Of a DNA stretch of 64,000 bases, positions 11,701 to 26,700 are shown piece after piece (within the stretch, counting starts at the first letter, position 1; every line of letters starts with the position of its first letter). Source of the DNA: Temnothorax longispinosus. Taxonomy: Eukaryota > Arthropoda > Insecta > Hymenoptera > Formicidae. The DNA lies in NCBI RefSeq assembly GCF_030848805.1, contig NC_092362.1, forward strand, positions 21,895,020-21,959,019. Direction: 5' to 3'. The position numbers and the translations under genes are program-made. The notes under the pieces are model-generated. The model searched no databases, was not told the origin of the DNA, and worked only from the letters and a program-made list of their open reading frames with translations.

Positions 11701-14700
11701 TTGCAGGCAATTTCTCAATATAATATGAGAAAAATATCGATGAATTATATCTGTAGAATGTGTAAAAAGTCTTTTCATTATCTTCAAATTACTTTAATGG
11801 ATGATATTGACAAAAAAAAGCTAGGTTAATAGCTTCATATCTATTTATTGCGTATATGAAATATACGGCATTAGAAAGCATTCACGAATTTTGTCTGCTG
11901 CAGCGAATCGAGAACGAGTGAATTTCATTCATGAAGATTATCGTAAAAATTCCCGAGCCGTGAATGTCGTCAGGGATTGGTCACGGGCTACTGGTGAAAG
12001 CACTCGCGTAGCCGGCCGCTCGCGCGCGCGAAAGTGTTCATCCCGCGAGTAACGCTCATTCACGCTACCGCGAATTATTGCCTGGTTAAACTTGGGCGAT
12101 CCGAAAGCGCGATGTACGCGCCGTTAAATTAGATGTTTTACACGCTCGTAAAACGAAAGGAACATTCGATAATGTGCAAGACCGAGAAACGGTAGAAACG
12201 GCGTGGATCATAAATTGCATACAAGAGGGATATAAAATATTGTAAAAATTTCTCAATTCGTGGCTGAAAATCATAATCTTGCAAGACTGAACGATAACAT
12301 TTTAGATTTTAGTTATATAATTTCGTAGTGTTTATAACAATTTGTATGTTTTTATTTGTATCGGACTCCAAAGTGAAGTAATGCTTTATCCTCAGTGACA
12401 TTCTGCTTATTAATAAAGATGTAACAATTTTATTTTAACGTTCTCTTATCTTTATATAATTTCAGTGATAACTCTGAAAGAGATATCATGAATACATCGT
12501 CTTTTTAAAGGAATACTACCATTGGCATTGATTAATATTGATGACCCTATTTAGATTACTGACATAGAAGGAGCTTCTGTGGAGTTATTAGTTTCAGGAA
12601 TCAGTTGTTATAATAAAACGATAACCGCAATCGAAGACGGATACGAGTGGCTCGCGGAGAGAATTCTTCGAAGAATTTGAAGCTATAACGTTGGCGTCTC
12701 GCGTCTCCAGTCTTTACGCATACTATTACGTGCAAACGCGTGCCAATGCATTTGCAATATACTACCGGCTACTTGCCAACCAAAGCGTCAAAAGGTCTTG
12801 TGTCACCACGAGACTACGAAATATCCAATCGTGTCACCGCGTAGGACGAGAAATTGCATTCTGGGAAATCCATTTGAACGTCCTTGATTGCTCATACTGG
12901 GAAAGTATTGAAACCTGTCATATCTCGAAAGATCATTACATGTCTGACAGTATTGTGTAACAATACTGTGAAAAAATATGTATCGCATGTTAAATATGCG
13001 GCTGAACGTTCTTGGGTGTTCCTTGAACCCTCATCGTCAGAAGACATTCAATAAATTTGTACAAAACTGAGAAAATGTGAAAGGTAAATTAAAAATTGTA
13101 ATTTTGTCGAGAGATGTAAAATTTTAAGAACAAAGATACATTTTGAAACGAGATTATAATCATTTCTTAAGCAGGTGGTCGCTTGCAAAAGTCGCATTAT
13201 GCAAGAATTCATGAGTCACTCGTGCCCCCGTGTCTTTGTTTCTACAATTAAAAAAGATCCTTTCCTTAACCGTTTTCCCCGTTCAATGTACAATTCAACA
13301 TCTGGCCGCACGACAATTGCGGTTTCAGCCTCCAGTGCAGATGGTCAAGCTTCTCGTTCGTGCGATGCCGAACAATGCTGATTGTTACACTTAAAATTCT
13401 TACAGCTCCGTGTCAGCCTTTATAGATCTCGCATAACAATGGCCCGACATCGCGGCACAATGCAGTATAGGCGCGAAGGGGTGGTACATAGTGATCGAAA
13501 GAGTTAAAAGACATTTAAGCTCTGTTATTCATATCTCACGCACACAAATCAATTTCTCTTTTAAATGATGCTGCGTGCAAAATGCTAGAGAATATTTTGG
13601 GTTATTTTTTTTCGGTTTTACTATTATAATTACCGTAAATAAATACATGCATAATAGTTCGAATAAGAAATTGAATTTATCTAATTGTTTAAATTATAAT
13701 TGGTTTTTTTATTACTAATGTTTAAACAACTCATTTGTCATCCGTAAGTATTTCAGGCGTTAAAATATCAAACGTGTGTATTTATCCCATCTTTTAACAA
13801 CCGGAAAGTGGGTTTTTAAAAGTCCACTTTTGTAACGGTACGTCTTTTATCGCGGCAAGGAAGGAAACAACTGCGGACAGGCCTGACGAAAGAAAAATTA
13901 CACAGTGCGACGGGATACAGGATGAAATGATTAATTCCTGCGGTCGCGAGGAAGCGTAATGTGAGAGCCCGGGATCGGGATCTTCTCTCGCTTCGGCCAA
14001 AAGCATTAATGATGTGCGAACAGGTTCCCTTCGTTGTAACTCTCTGGGAAGCTTAACGCCCGGGACGGGAGCGGACGCGTGCGTGTATCTTGACCGCGCC
14101 GCGGTGTGAAACCGCAGATCATCCTTTCTAGTGGACGAATACACGACGTAATGTCGTGGTGAAAGCGAATCATATTGTGACTGCCGAATTGCGGTGCTGA
14201 ATCGCGTGAAGGAACAGCATTGATCGGCATCGATGACAATCGACAAGGACGCGAAATTTGGAGATAGAGGGATCTCAGTGTCGCTTCTCAAAGTTTCGTG
14301 CGACCATTTACTTTGTTCCCGATCGTTCGTTTGATTGTTGAGTTACACATAGTGAAAGAATGTGTCCGCAGTGTATACATTCTGGACGTAGTTCTTTGTC
14401 GTACGCTTCGGTCAATTCTTGCACGTGCATTTTAAAGAGAAACCAGGTGGCTCAGAATTCTGTTATATATTTATATAATATACCTTCAACCCATTTATAT
14501 TTATAGCAGTAGGTACCAAACGATACGGGTCTTTTCACACGTTTTCGGTACAAGTTTCGAGCAAACAGAAGTAGTCGCAGCGTTATCGTACTGATCGCCA
14601 CTACACGCCACTATGAAGGCCACCGGGACGTAACGTTTGTTCTGGTCGCAATAATTCCACGCGCAGCGAGCTAACGCAAACACGGTTATCGCGGCGACTC

Positions 14701-17700
14701 CGCAAGCGTTGATATCGTTGCTGTGATATACCGCGGTCGGCGCGTCGGCAAAACGAGAAAGGGGAAGCCGAATGAAGAAACTTACTACAACGGCGGACGA
14801 AGGGTGGGAGAGGGTGGTCGGAACGTCGGAAGAAAGAGTGAATGGGAGCACTGTGCGCCAGATGGCTTGGTGCGGCGTCGCCGCATCTCGACGCCGCACT
14901 GCCTACGTCCGATTCGGTTCCGTTGCTATTTCATAATAACCGGGAAAGGCTCTTGGAGAGCGGCTCTCGGCCGCATAACACGAGAGGCACCACTGACGAT
15001 AACTGTCATGCGACTGACCCCTGACAATCCGTAACGTTTTATGGACTCGGCGGAGTTTATCACCGCGAGATTCTTTTTCGTTGAAGTCTGAGGGAATCGG
15101 GAGGAGCGTGGGCTCCGTTTATTCCTCGGCGATATAGAAAATCCCGAGATTATAGCGACGTCCTGACGGTGAACAATGAAATAAAGAAGGAAACGGCACG
15201 AATAACTGTAAAATTGACTGTTATTTTTCAAGCATTTGAACAGCACCTACAAGCAATAAATTAGACGGATTAAAAACAAACAATTTATATAATTTATTGT
15301 AATAAAATATGTTATTCAAGCTCGGATAAATATAGAGAGCTGCTTGCAATTAAAGACATAAATAAATAAAATTTGATGATATTTTTTTGAATTTAGATAC
15401 GGATTTAAATATCTGAATTTAAATATGAATTTAAATGTCTGAATATAATATAGGAGTGAATTGCATCCTGCAGAAGTCAACCAACGAGATGCACAGGACT
15501 GCATGTCAATGATCATGTTGAATAGGATGCAGTTGATCCGGAGAACGGACCGTCTGTCCGATATTCAAAAGCTGACCGGATGAGACCTATACAAGGACTC
15601 AAAACAACCGGAAATTCTCGCGTCTCATACAAATATGATAGTACGTGGGTCCAAACGGACCGGCCGGAAGAGATGAGAGTCGATAACCGTAGAAACGATT
15701 CAATATCGAAGCGTATGTTTCCGTATCAGATACTGGAAATTTCCAATTTTAAATAAAAAAGAATCGGATAGTTTGAAGATAATGATTAGGATTAGGGAAA
15801 AGAAAACTATTAAAACGTATCAAAATGCGGATATCTTGATATCAATATCGCTAACTAATCAATCTATATTTTTAATTTATGCCATAAATTATATTTTTAA
15901 TTAATGCGTGTAATCTAGCTTGCTATAATTCATATTTATGTAGAAAAAATTTTTTTAGAACGTTTCACGTTAGTTCTTTTTCTTTCTCTTCTTGTAATGA
16001 ACAAAACATTACAGCATTATAGAAAAAAAAATAATATAGATCTTTGATTAAAAGTAATTAAACTAGTGTCTTGAAGTATACGTTTTATCCCGAACAATCG
16101 GATCGAACGTGCATCACGCGTAATGCACATGGTGCATCGACATGACACGACGACGGTCAGCGTACCGTGTCTCGCGCACATGTGAGCGCCGACTTCGTAC
16201 ACGCACACGTGTGAACCGGATCGTTGAAACGCGTAAACGATTGTAATACACGGTGCAGTAGCGTACGTGTTACGGCGTATTATGAGTTAAACAACGTAAT
16301 AATAGCCACGGCGCCAGTACCATGGCATATCTGCGTCTGTGGACTTACGTATCGGGTGTCAGGAAGAATAATGCAGTCATAATCCATTCGATTGGATTTT
16401 TAAAAAATATTATTATTCATTAATTTAAGTATAAGTGTATATATTCTATCTTTTTCAAGTTAAATCTTCATTAAGATTTATTTTTACCTATTTGTACATA
16501 CATTTTCTTAATCATATCTTAATGATTCTAACGACACTCGTGTTGTTGAACGTAAATAGGGTTGATATGAGTGGTGACAAGTGATATTCTTATTATAGGT
16601 ATGGCGCCAGTATCATTCGTTCTTTTCAATGGCTATGATTAGGGCATTCAAAATTAATTAGTGTTATCTCACAGAATTATATGAGTGAATGAAAAAAGCG
16701 TTTGTTAAGCCATCATGATTAATTGTAACTTGAATAACATAATGACTAATGTGGCGCCATAGCGATACGATATATCTTTTCCCTACGATGTAACGGGTGA
16801 TGCAGAAAAAATTATATTTATATAATAACCAACGAATTCTTATATTTTAATATTCATTTTCAACACATCATAAAACGTGTTTTCGTCGTCTACATCATGT
16901 AGTGCTGTAGAAAATTATTTTTCGGAGAAGTAATCTTATCATTCATGACTAGATATGCAATAGTGATAAACATCGTGTAAATGAAAAAGCGATTTCCCCA
17001 AGTACCTTTTTTATCGTTGACGGACAAACTGTCTCAATTCCGTAGTTTCCTACGCCCCCGATGAAAGAGTTAAAGCACGAACACGACACTTCCGGTGCAA
17101 CGAACCCGTCGAACTCACTCACAGCTTTATTACGACACCAATATTAGTTTTACGGCGAACCACTGGAAATAGTTCGGTAAGATATACGTCATCGAAGTCT
17201 CGCGTTCGACAGCCTATATATAGGTGTGATTGTAACTGCACAAAAAAGAATTTATTGACTGCAGGTGCACGTTGCACCTGCGTTTTCCCGTAACCTTCAG
17301 CGATGTTATCGCAGGAAGCGTTTTCTTTTCCATTTTTTTGACAATATGTGCCTCGAATAATCGCCCGTCAGCTATCGAGGAAAATTCTAATTTACGATAA
17401 AAATCGAAGACAATATGATGTTTCAACTTATTTGAAATTTACTGATTTGAAAAAAACATTGTGAGCCAAGGTTAAATTTCTTGTGGTGAATTTTGTTCTC
17501 GTCATGGCGTACGACTTATTGACACTTGGTCAAGTGAAGTCAAGAGGATGGGTTAAATGAGACGGAACGTCATCGTATTTCGCCGCTTGCTTATTTTCGA
17601 TCTGTAAACGATAATTTGAAATATCAACGATGTTTCGCGGAAGGAAAAGCAATTTCGCGAATCACAATTTTGATATGTCAAAATCTTAGCCGATTGAAAA

Positions 17701-20700
17701 ACGGATTTATCCTTAAGAATATATGTCGTAACAATTTTCGTATAGTTTCAATACCCAGATAACCTCGCCAGTTAATTATATGAATTATTAACCATTAATA
17801 TTAATCATTAAATAAAATTCGGGTACATTTTTTCGTCATAATTTTGTTTTATCGCTATTATTTTTGTAGACCACGTAAAACTAGAGGTGTGATTTAAATT
17901 AATGCTGACAAAAAAGATTGGAGCAGTCCCTTTTCGTATAAATTTCATGGCGTGCGGCTCCTGGCGCGACGTTGCATTATTCATGGTAACTCCCGTACCT
18001 TAAGTCACGATAATCCGCCCTTGTCGGTGTTATCGTCGCGGTTACGCTGGCCGCAGTCAGGTGTGCGTCCAGCGGAAGACTTCGTCGGTGCATTGACTGG
18101 GAACAAGGGCGAGTTGGCCGGTCGAGATACGAAGCGTGGCGACGTGATTGGACGAAAGACGAAGGAGACCGGCACAAAGGAAAAACAGCGGCCGTGATCG
18201 TGTGCACGGATGCACGACCGTGCTCCCTTTGAGCCCTTTCGTGACTCCCGCGAATTATCCCGTGCGCCCGTATCACTGCGAAAAATGATATATCGCAGGT
18301 AAATTATGGAGTGGCGTCGAATATCGCTTCGATATTATATCGTGAAAAAAATTTCTTTTTCTTTGTCTTTTTTCATGACTGGTTGTGCACCGCTTCGTAA
18401 TGGTTTAACACTACATTTCTTTGTGACTTTGGTGTTTATTTTTTCTTAACAAAAATTTGATAAAAAACAAATAATTTTAAAGATATTTAAGCATCGAGAA
18501 GTTCTTGAATCTTTGCTAATGTAAGTAAAGAGAAATGTTGTGTTTTTGTCAATTTGAACTATATTTGTTATATTACAAAACATAACAATACTTACTTTTA
18601 ACATATCAAGTGCAATATTTATACAATGAGATATGTTACCCAGTAATAAATTGTAAGAGATCGTTTATGTTGGCTGTGCAAACCTCTACTGTTCTACCAA
18701 ATTATATCTTCAACACTTGAGAGCAGACGAAAAGCTTTAATGGATGTTTCGGCACGCGTGTTACGTACATGAAGAACGCACTGTCCAACGATGAGTGCCA
18801 GCTTATATTACTGCTGTAGTTTGCATTATACACTTTGGAAGATAAATTATCACTCCCGCACAGTTGTGTCGACGCTAAATAGATCAGAAAAATAGAGTAT
18901 CTAGACTATATTTATAAACAATGATACTACATAGATAAATCAGTGTTATGATGTACAAATAATTTAGACGTAATATTAGTTTACGACAACTTTTTTGCAA
19001 TAAAATAAATTTGAAAAAAAACATGATGGGTTTATATGAGAAAATATTAACAACGCAATATTTGCAAAATAAAGTTGAATAAGAACAAAAATTGTTTTAA
19101 TGCAATTGTGCATCTAAATATTTCTGCTCGCTTTCCAATCAACACTTCAAGTAGATGCATTTAATTGAACTTAAATTTAATAGTACGTTAACTTCCGTTC
19201 ATAAACTATGACTAATCGTAAAGCTAAATTTAAGCCATTGAATTGAGTTATGTAATCGAGTGAGCTTAATTCAATTTAAATAAAACATATTAAGTAGGAA
19301 ATCCTGAATTATCTGCAATACAGTCTAATAAAAACATTATTAATTAATAATAATAATATTAAGCCAAATTAGCTTTTAATTAAGCCAATTTGGTTTTTTT
19401 AAATAAAAGTCTACAATGTATAAGAAAAAGACGATTATATGAAGTGTACGACATATTATCTCAACATAAAATTCTGTAAAATAACAAATATATCTGATGA
19501 AATGTAATACGATCGGTCGAAGGCTGACCATGACGTAAATCAATACATACGCCAATGCAAAATGTGTTTCGCGGTCGCAATTACGCGTTAATTTGTCTTC
19601 CGTTGGAAGGGCATTTGACGAGTCGCAAGTATGATAACTATGCTTGTTTCCCTATTCCACGAGAGATCACTAGCGTGACATGCTCGATGAGATTAAAGCC
19701 GTATCTACGTCGGGCCAGCATAGAAGAGGATGCTTTGTCGCTCTTCCACAGTCTACAAACCGGATGCGAGCATTCCACGCACGGCGGCTGTGTGTCGCTA
19801 ATAATCGCGCGCGTGTTGGTAGTAACGGGGGACTTAAAGTTAGTCGAGTTGTTCTCGTTTAAAACAATCAGCAGAAGAGGAAGGACCAATTATACGGACC
19901 TGCGACCGTCTGTCACCGACTTTCTGCTTCCCTTAGTGTGCCGGATCATGCCACAAGTATAGGTAATCAAAACAACATGCTTAAATGTATGTAAATAATC
20001 CATCAATCCCGTTTCTTCAGAAGAAAAGAAATGGAAACTAAAAGATTGTCGACTAAATTGAAGCAGTTACGAGCAATTTAGTAATAGAGCGAATAACAAT
20101 AAATGTCGAACGAGGAATGCAAAATTCGAGAAAATAAGTTACATTTTATAATCGATTTAATAAAAGGAGTTTCAAGTTTTTTATAATGAATTTTATTAAT
20201 TCTAAATTAAGAATTGGTTCTAGAAAATCCAAAATTGCGATTTATTTTTGATGATACTTGGAAATGTTGAATCTTGTCGCATTGCAGTTAACGAGTTAAT
20301 AACAATCTGCAGTATATTTTCAAATTCGCTCAATATTAGATACAATTGATTTAAAGTGCATGTGCATCATAAATGATCCTTTATCTAGTTTGCTAATTGT
20401 ATGAACAATTCAACTGAACAACTGTGCCGAGTTGGCTTTGAACGTCCATTTTACGAAAGTTGCTAGATTGTTAGATTGTTACATTAAGTGTGTACAAAGC
20501 AGCATTATATTATGTCTGTATAATTGTTTGCCGTTGATAACATAGCGTTTCTCTAGCGAAACGCCGCTTTCACGCATCTCGTGAAAAGAAACTATTCTGG
20601 CATGCATATGTAATTGTTTTTTATTGCACGCTAATGAATTGAAGATCGAAAATGCGATGGTGCTAATGTTTGCGCATAATAAGATACGCAGCAGATAAAA

Positions 20701-23700
20701 TAACAGAATTTCCTGGTGGGCGTTAATGTTTCCATTTCCTTGTGCTTCGCGTTTCGCGTATTAGTGTTTCTCTATTTTTTTTTTTTACAATATTTGCTCA
20801 TTATGACAAGAATTGCTACATCCTTGCGAAAGCTTTCTTTGTAATAAAATACTTTTGGAATATTTCTCGGGAAGAATACTTCACCGTAAAAGTTGAAAGG
20901 GGCGGCACTTTCTTCGCAAAAGGGAGACACTCCGTCGCAGCTGTCTTATTCTTTTAAAAACGCGAAGCCGGCACGCGACACCATGTCCGTTCCGCCTTTC
21001 GAGAGGCGACAGGATGTAAACTCGAAAACGATCTATATCCCGTCGGTCCACTACACACAGCTTGTCCCATTCATATTTAAAAAAAAAATAATGGAAGTGA
21101 ACCAACTGTCTCTGGCATTTCCATTGGTCACGGATTACTCTTGGCGGTGTGTTGCATAAACAGCTGCATTCTCTTTGTCGATCGATGACTTATTAATTTC
21201 CAGAAAAAATATCAACGAAACTTTCTCTCGGATTTTATGAAAAATTTTGCAAGAATTTACCAAGAATAAAGAAGGGAATTAAAATCGCGTGAGCGAGAGA
21301 AATCTTTGAGGAAATCTTTCGTACGTCAAGAAATTCCATGTAGCAATTTTTGCAATTAATCCGTCCGCTTCCGTATAGTTCATTGCTGCAATGTATTATT
21401 CGATTCATTCATAATACGTACAGCGCACGTACATCATTATCATTAATTCGCTAGAGTAGATGATGACTTTGTTATTACTGAAATGAATACGTACGATATA
21501 TGTATATATCTGTATGTGTATATATCTAAGTAGCTTGTAGTTTTTAATTTACCAATTTATGGCTGCGGTCCACTTGACGCTACAAATGCTTTGAAGCGTT
21601 CTTCTTCTCTTTCTTTCTTCATATTGAAAGAAAGGAGAAGAGGAATGCTTCGAAGCATTTGTGGTGTCAAGTGGACCGCAGCCCGGACAGACTGATGCCT
21701 GTCAATGTTTAGCAGAACGTTTATTTTGCAACTGTTGGAAGTTTTCTGAACTCAGATAATTCTTCTAAATCTAAAAGAATAATCTAATCTGAGCTCAGAA
21801 AACTTCCAACAGTTGCAAAATAAACGTTCTGCTGAACGCAGCCATTGACACATAAAACTAAAGCAATCTATATTAGATGTGCCAGAAGCATCCAATAAAT
21901 TTTCATATTAACTTGGATGCCAGATATGTGTCTAACAAATCAACATATTAATTATAAGTCTGCTTCTTTGAAACATCGATATAACAGGAAAGAGCAATTA
22001 AAGTATTTACAGAACTTGAGGGTATTTCTCTTTCTAAGGGTTGATTACATAATCAATTGGCGAGAAATGTTTTAAGTTAAGTCATGCATCCGGCTTAAAG
22101 AATGGCACGTTCGTGGCACGTCTATCACGCGAATTGCATCCTCGTGACGGCACGCGCATTCACTCGCCCGTGCAACGAGTAGTAACAACATGCGGTTTCG
22201 CTTTCATCTCGCGCGAGGAGGAAGAAGCCCCCGATACCATATGGCTCCAGAAGAAGCTTACGCACGTCGGCGCGGCGCGGGTTCGCAGGAAGGAAGCTTT
22301 CCAGCATGACCGTATTATGTTCCACGTACCAAGAACACATTGCGAAGAACACGGGCCATAGCGTAAAAGCGGGGGCACGCGATGAGGGCACGTGCCCCCT
22401 TTTCTTCTTTAGGACATCGCTGCTCCCTTTGTATCGTCGTTTGAAGGACCGGAAACGGGGTGTCAATTGTCAGCTACTCGTAGACGTTCGCGGCCGGACA
22501 CGGCCGATCCTCCCGGCGAGCGAATTTGAGAAGGCGCGCTTCTGTGTGGTCCTTTGCGGAGTGGCTTCTTATCGGGATGCGATGTGCAGCGTGCAGTGAT
22601 ACAACGTACATATAAATATAGTATCGATTGACGATTCCGTCCGCGCACGTGTCTTATCATCTTAGCTTCTTAGCGGTAATTCGAGATTTTTATCAGATTG
22701 TCAATCTATTATACTTAGAACGTATATATCTCTTTGTTCTTTGTCAGTGTGATTCAAAGTTATTACGTTAGATTTGTTAAATAGACAAATAAATAATTTT
22801 TTAAAGAAGACTGGCATAGATAATAGTAACGTCTGTATTAGATTGCTATTTAATATCAAGATTATTAGACATATCATCGGACATCTGTCGATTAATACGG
22901 ACATGACACTCAATTTAGAATAATTTACACATCACTTGTGCGCCTTCTTTAAGTGGCTGTTATTGATAATTTTGTTTCTTTTATTTTGAATTCATAAAAC
23001 GCTGAAAGCGTCGTTGATAAAATAGAAGTGGATAGATCTGCCGTTACAACGGTAATCTATAAAAGGAGATCGCGAGATAATCTTGACCCACACTACATGG
23101 CATTGCCTCGTCATCATTATTACCGCCATCAACTTCATGCGATGTAGCATCCTCAATTTTATAACCCAAATGCAGCAGTTTACTGTTCCGTGGAAATAGA
23201 ACATAAACTACGCGGCAATGTTGCAGTAATATTAGAGTTTTACTTCCGTCTCGTGCGAATGGAGAAGATAAACTGGACCATAAACGAAGGCAATAAAGTT
23301 CCTGTTTTTAATAAGTCTCTTCATTTTTATAGAATCGAGTGTATCGCACTACGTTTGCTGCAATTAAACAAATTTAACGATATTTTGAAGAAATCTCGAT
23401 CAGTCCTCTCGAAATGTTTGGACTCCGGCAATGCAAGTGACAGTGATTGACCCTCGCGTGGAATTCCTGACCCCGGGGCGACGGGTTCAGAGACTCTGCA
23501 GTTGAACTCGGCACGCTCGATTTAGCGTCGTTTTCTTTCCGGCGAGAAGAACCGTGAAAACCGACGCCTTTATGCTAACAGCAGATATAGGGGTTCTCAG
23601 CACGAAAATAAAATACAAGAGTTCGTTATGCAAAGTTTAAATTACATTTGCTAATTAAGATAGATTGGATAGAAAGAAGGAAGATAACGTTTTTAATTAA

Positions 23701-26700
23701 CCAACCCGCCAATAAAGTAAACTATGAATTTCAGCTTCTTTCTCAAGAGAAAATTAATTATTTAGCTATGTAATATAATATATAAAGTGCATCATTATCT
23801 AAATGAATTCTGGGAACACACATTGTACCCTGCAACATGAGACAACTTTTTTATTTTAATTTCATCACTAAAACTCGTCGCGAAATTTCTTTTTCACACG
23901 CAATTATTTAACAATTTCTCATTCCGACAAACTGATCATTTCGAAATCTCTCATCTAACAACGATAAACCAGCCGTGACAGACATGATTTTCCGTGATTT
24001 CTGCGTTTCTTCCAGCGAAACGCGGATCCGCGTGCTCGCAGAAACGAGCTCATTACCCAATCCGCGACAGTTATTTCTGTTATAGATCGAAATTATGTAA
24101 ACCGTACCGTGCGACAAAATTCGCGGTACATAAGAGAAGAAGAAGTCGCACGGGCGACGTTCTGCCATCACAGCTGCACCGTCAAATCCTCACCTCGCGG
24201 TTTCCAGTCACATGATTTTCCACCGAGCGTGCGAAATGTGCGCCGTTCGGCAACAATTATGCCTCCCATGGCTTTCGTGGCGAGCATTGTCTCGCGTCGG
24301 GAAAGTGGCGCGAAAGTAAGAACCCGCAATAGGAGATATCCGCGGAGAGGTTTCTCAACGGATCCGCGATACGCAATCTCGCGGATCGCTGGATCGGCGA
24401 ATGATCCTGAAAGGACGATTTATGTACGTGAGATCCGGGAAAATGGAGAGAGTGACGATTGTTGCTCGGGGAATCAATCGCAACGCTCTGAATTTAATGA
24501 CTGCGACAAAGAGATCGCGTGAGATTAATTAACATAACAAGCAGTTTGTCGAGATCGCGTTGATTGTATAAGAAATTATATGGGGACTGGCTGAATTTAA
24601 TTGTAGTCGGTCGTCTAATTGAATGTTAGACTGCAACTACGCACTGGGTAGCAATTTCAATTATAGTTAACAGACACTCTCAGAACAGTGTTATCGATAT
24701 TGTCCGCGTGCAACAACAGCGCGAGAGGTTACGCCTTATCGCGACGATGAGAGTGTCGTATGATTTGAATTAATTAAAGCCGATGACACTTGAAATCCTA
24801 TATTATCTGCTGACAATGTATCAAGGTGGCAGTTCCGCGCGACATGCTGGTCAAATTATGTGCGATCAGCAAAAGCTTTTGTTGGAGCGTGTTGCAGGTG
24901 TTCATAGATATCATTTTCATTACTGATCGCAGACAAACAAAAATGGATATTCTAATTATATATAGATAAAAATTATCACCTGTAATCTATCCTTCTTTAA
25001 AGCGTTAAAGCATCTGCGGTCTTCTAAGAAATTAATTAAATTATGCTACATATCTTTGTACCGATGTAAAGACAAAGATAATAAGAGAAGTAATAATTAA
25101 AAATAATTATGAGAAAGAGACTACACACAATATAAAGTAAACCTTCTGAATTTAGAAATGTCGGTTTTACGCTTCTAAACCACAACGTGATGCACTGATG
25201 CTCACTGAACCACCTGGATAATTATTCTCGTAACACCCAGAACCTTTAAGCGGGGCACACAGTGCAAAGCGTTTTTCTCTCCGTTTAGAAGTGAGTTTTT
25301 GTTTTACGCCGTTCTCCGAGCCCTTCCCCCGACCGGAAGCCGAGAGGAGGATAATCGAGAGGGGACACGTGCTCGAATAACGACGGTACCTGAAGACTTC
25401 ACGAGTAAAAATGGCAGCTGAGGGCCGAAAAGCACGTGCCACGCATGAAAGAGGAGACGCAGGATTCAATGGAGCGCCGGGATAAGAAATTTATTATGCA
25501 CCGGCCTCCTACCTGGGACACTAGCGGTAGCCATTGAAACCGCTGTTCATGTGTTACGTGTAGTTGCATGGAAATGAACGAAACGAACGCCGTCCACCTC
25601 GAATACGCCGAATCTACAGGGTGCCCACGATATCGCCTAATATTTTAACTTTAACTTTTAATTTAACATAAAATGACTTACACATTAATGAATATCCGTT
25701 GGAGTTCATGGACTGTCTTGAGACTTTGTTGAAAGATATTAACGCACAAGTCACTTAATTATTTAAATTTACTTAAATATTTAGAAAATATATACGTGAA
25801 TAAATATTTGTGATATACAATTGTAATTTACAAATTTTTATCTTGCCAAAAAAAATCAAAAAATAATCAAAAAATGATAATACTTTCAATAAAGTTTCAT
25901 AATTAAAGCGTAGAAATGCTGAGAAATTATACGGATTTCTACAGCATATAGTTCCACGTGGAGCAAGCAGGCGCATAATTTGCGACACTATCGCGATTCG
26001 AGCAATTGAACGTGACCTCACATTACACACAATATCACGGAGAGTCTGGCGTGTGATGACACGCGGACCGCTGTCCATAATTTATCGATTGATTTTGCAA
26101 TTTTCAAGTAAAACACGGCGGGATTTATCATTAAATACAATTCTTTTTTACTATTTAACTCGATTGCCGCTCGAGCGGGACACAGCGTCGGCGTCGCTCA
26201 TCTTATCAACTGGAGAACAAATATTATAAATAGACGGCGCCATGCGAGAGACAACACGCATTAAGGATAATATAACTTAGTGAGTCGACCCAGACGTTAC
26301 TCTCCCCTATTTATATTTAATATAAGGGGTCTCAGAATAGATGGATATTTCATTAAATTTTAAAGTTAATGCTTGAACATATTAATTTTTATCAGATAAT
26401 TTAATTATATCACACAGTTATTACAATTATACCGTAATAAGTGAATTGTAATATTCACATTAATTAAAAATGATAAGTAATTATTAGGATATACGTATAT
26501 AAAAGTGATACTTATAAAAACGTCGAAATGAACTTAAATGAATATCTTAAACTCATTACGCAGAAGTGAAATAATTTATTAATTAGAAAAAAGGCGAACT
26601 CGATTAAGAGCGTTTCCGTTGAAAGGTGTCGCTTACCTTGCTCCAAAATGGACATACGTATAACGGGTGACGTTTCGAAGCGCACGTTGAGAACTGAGCC

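Noticed and set aside
13794..14291. 165-codon minus-strand open frame
   Set aside because: It lies in a CpG-rich island with open frames on other strands, has no motif or family resemblance, and has no convincing splice context.
14501..14899. 132-codon minus-strand open frame
   Set aside because: Same CpG-rich context with overlapping opposite-strand frames. The peptide resembles no family.
24109..24522. 137-codon plus-strand open frame
   Set aside because: Arg/Ser-rich translation of CpG-rich DNA with no domain. Chance frame.
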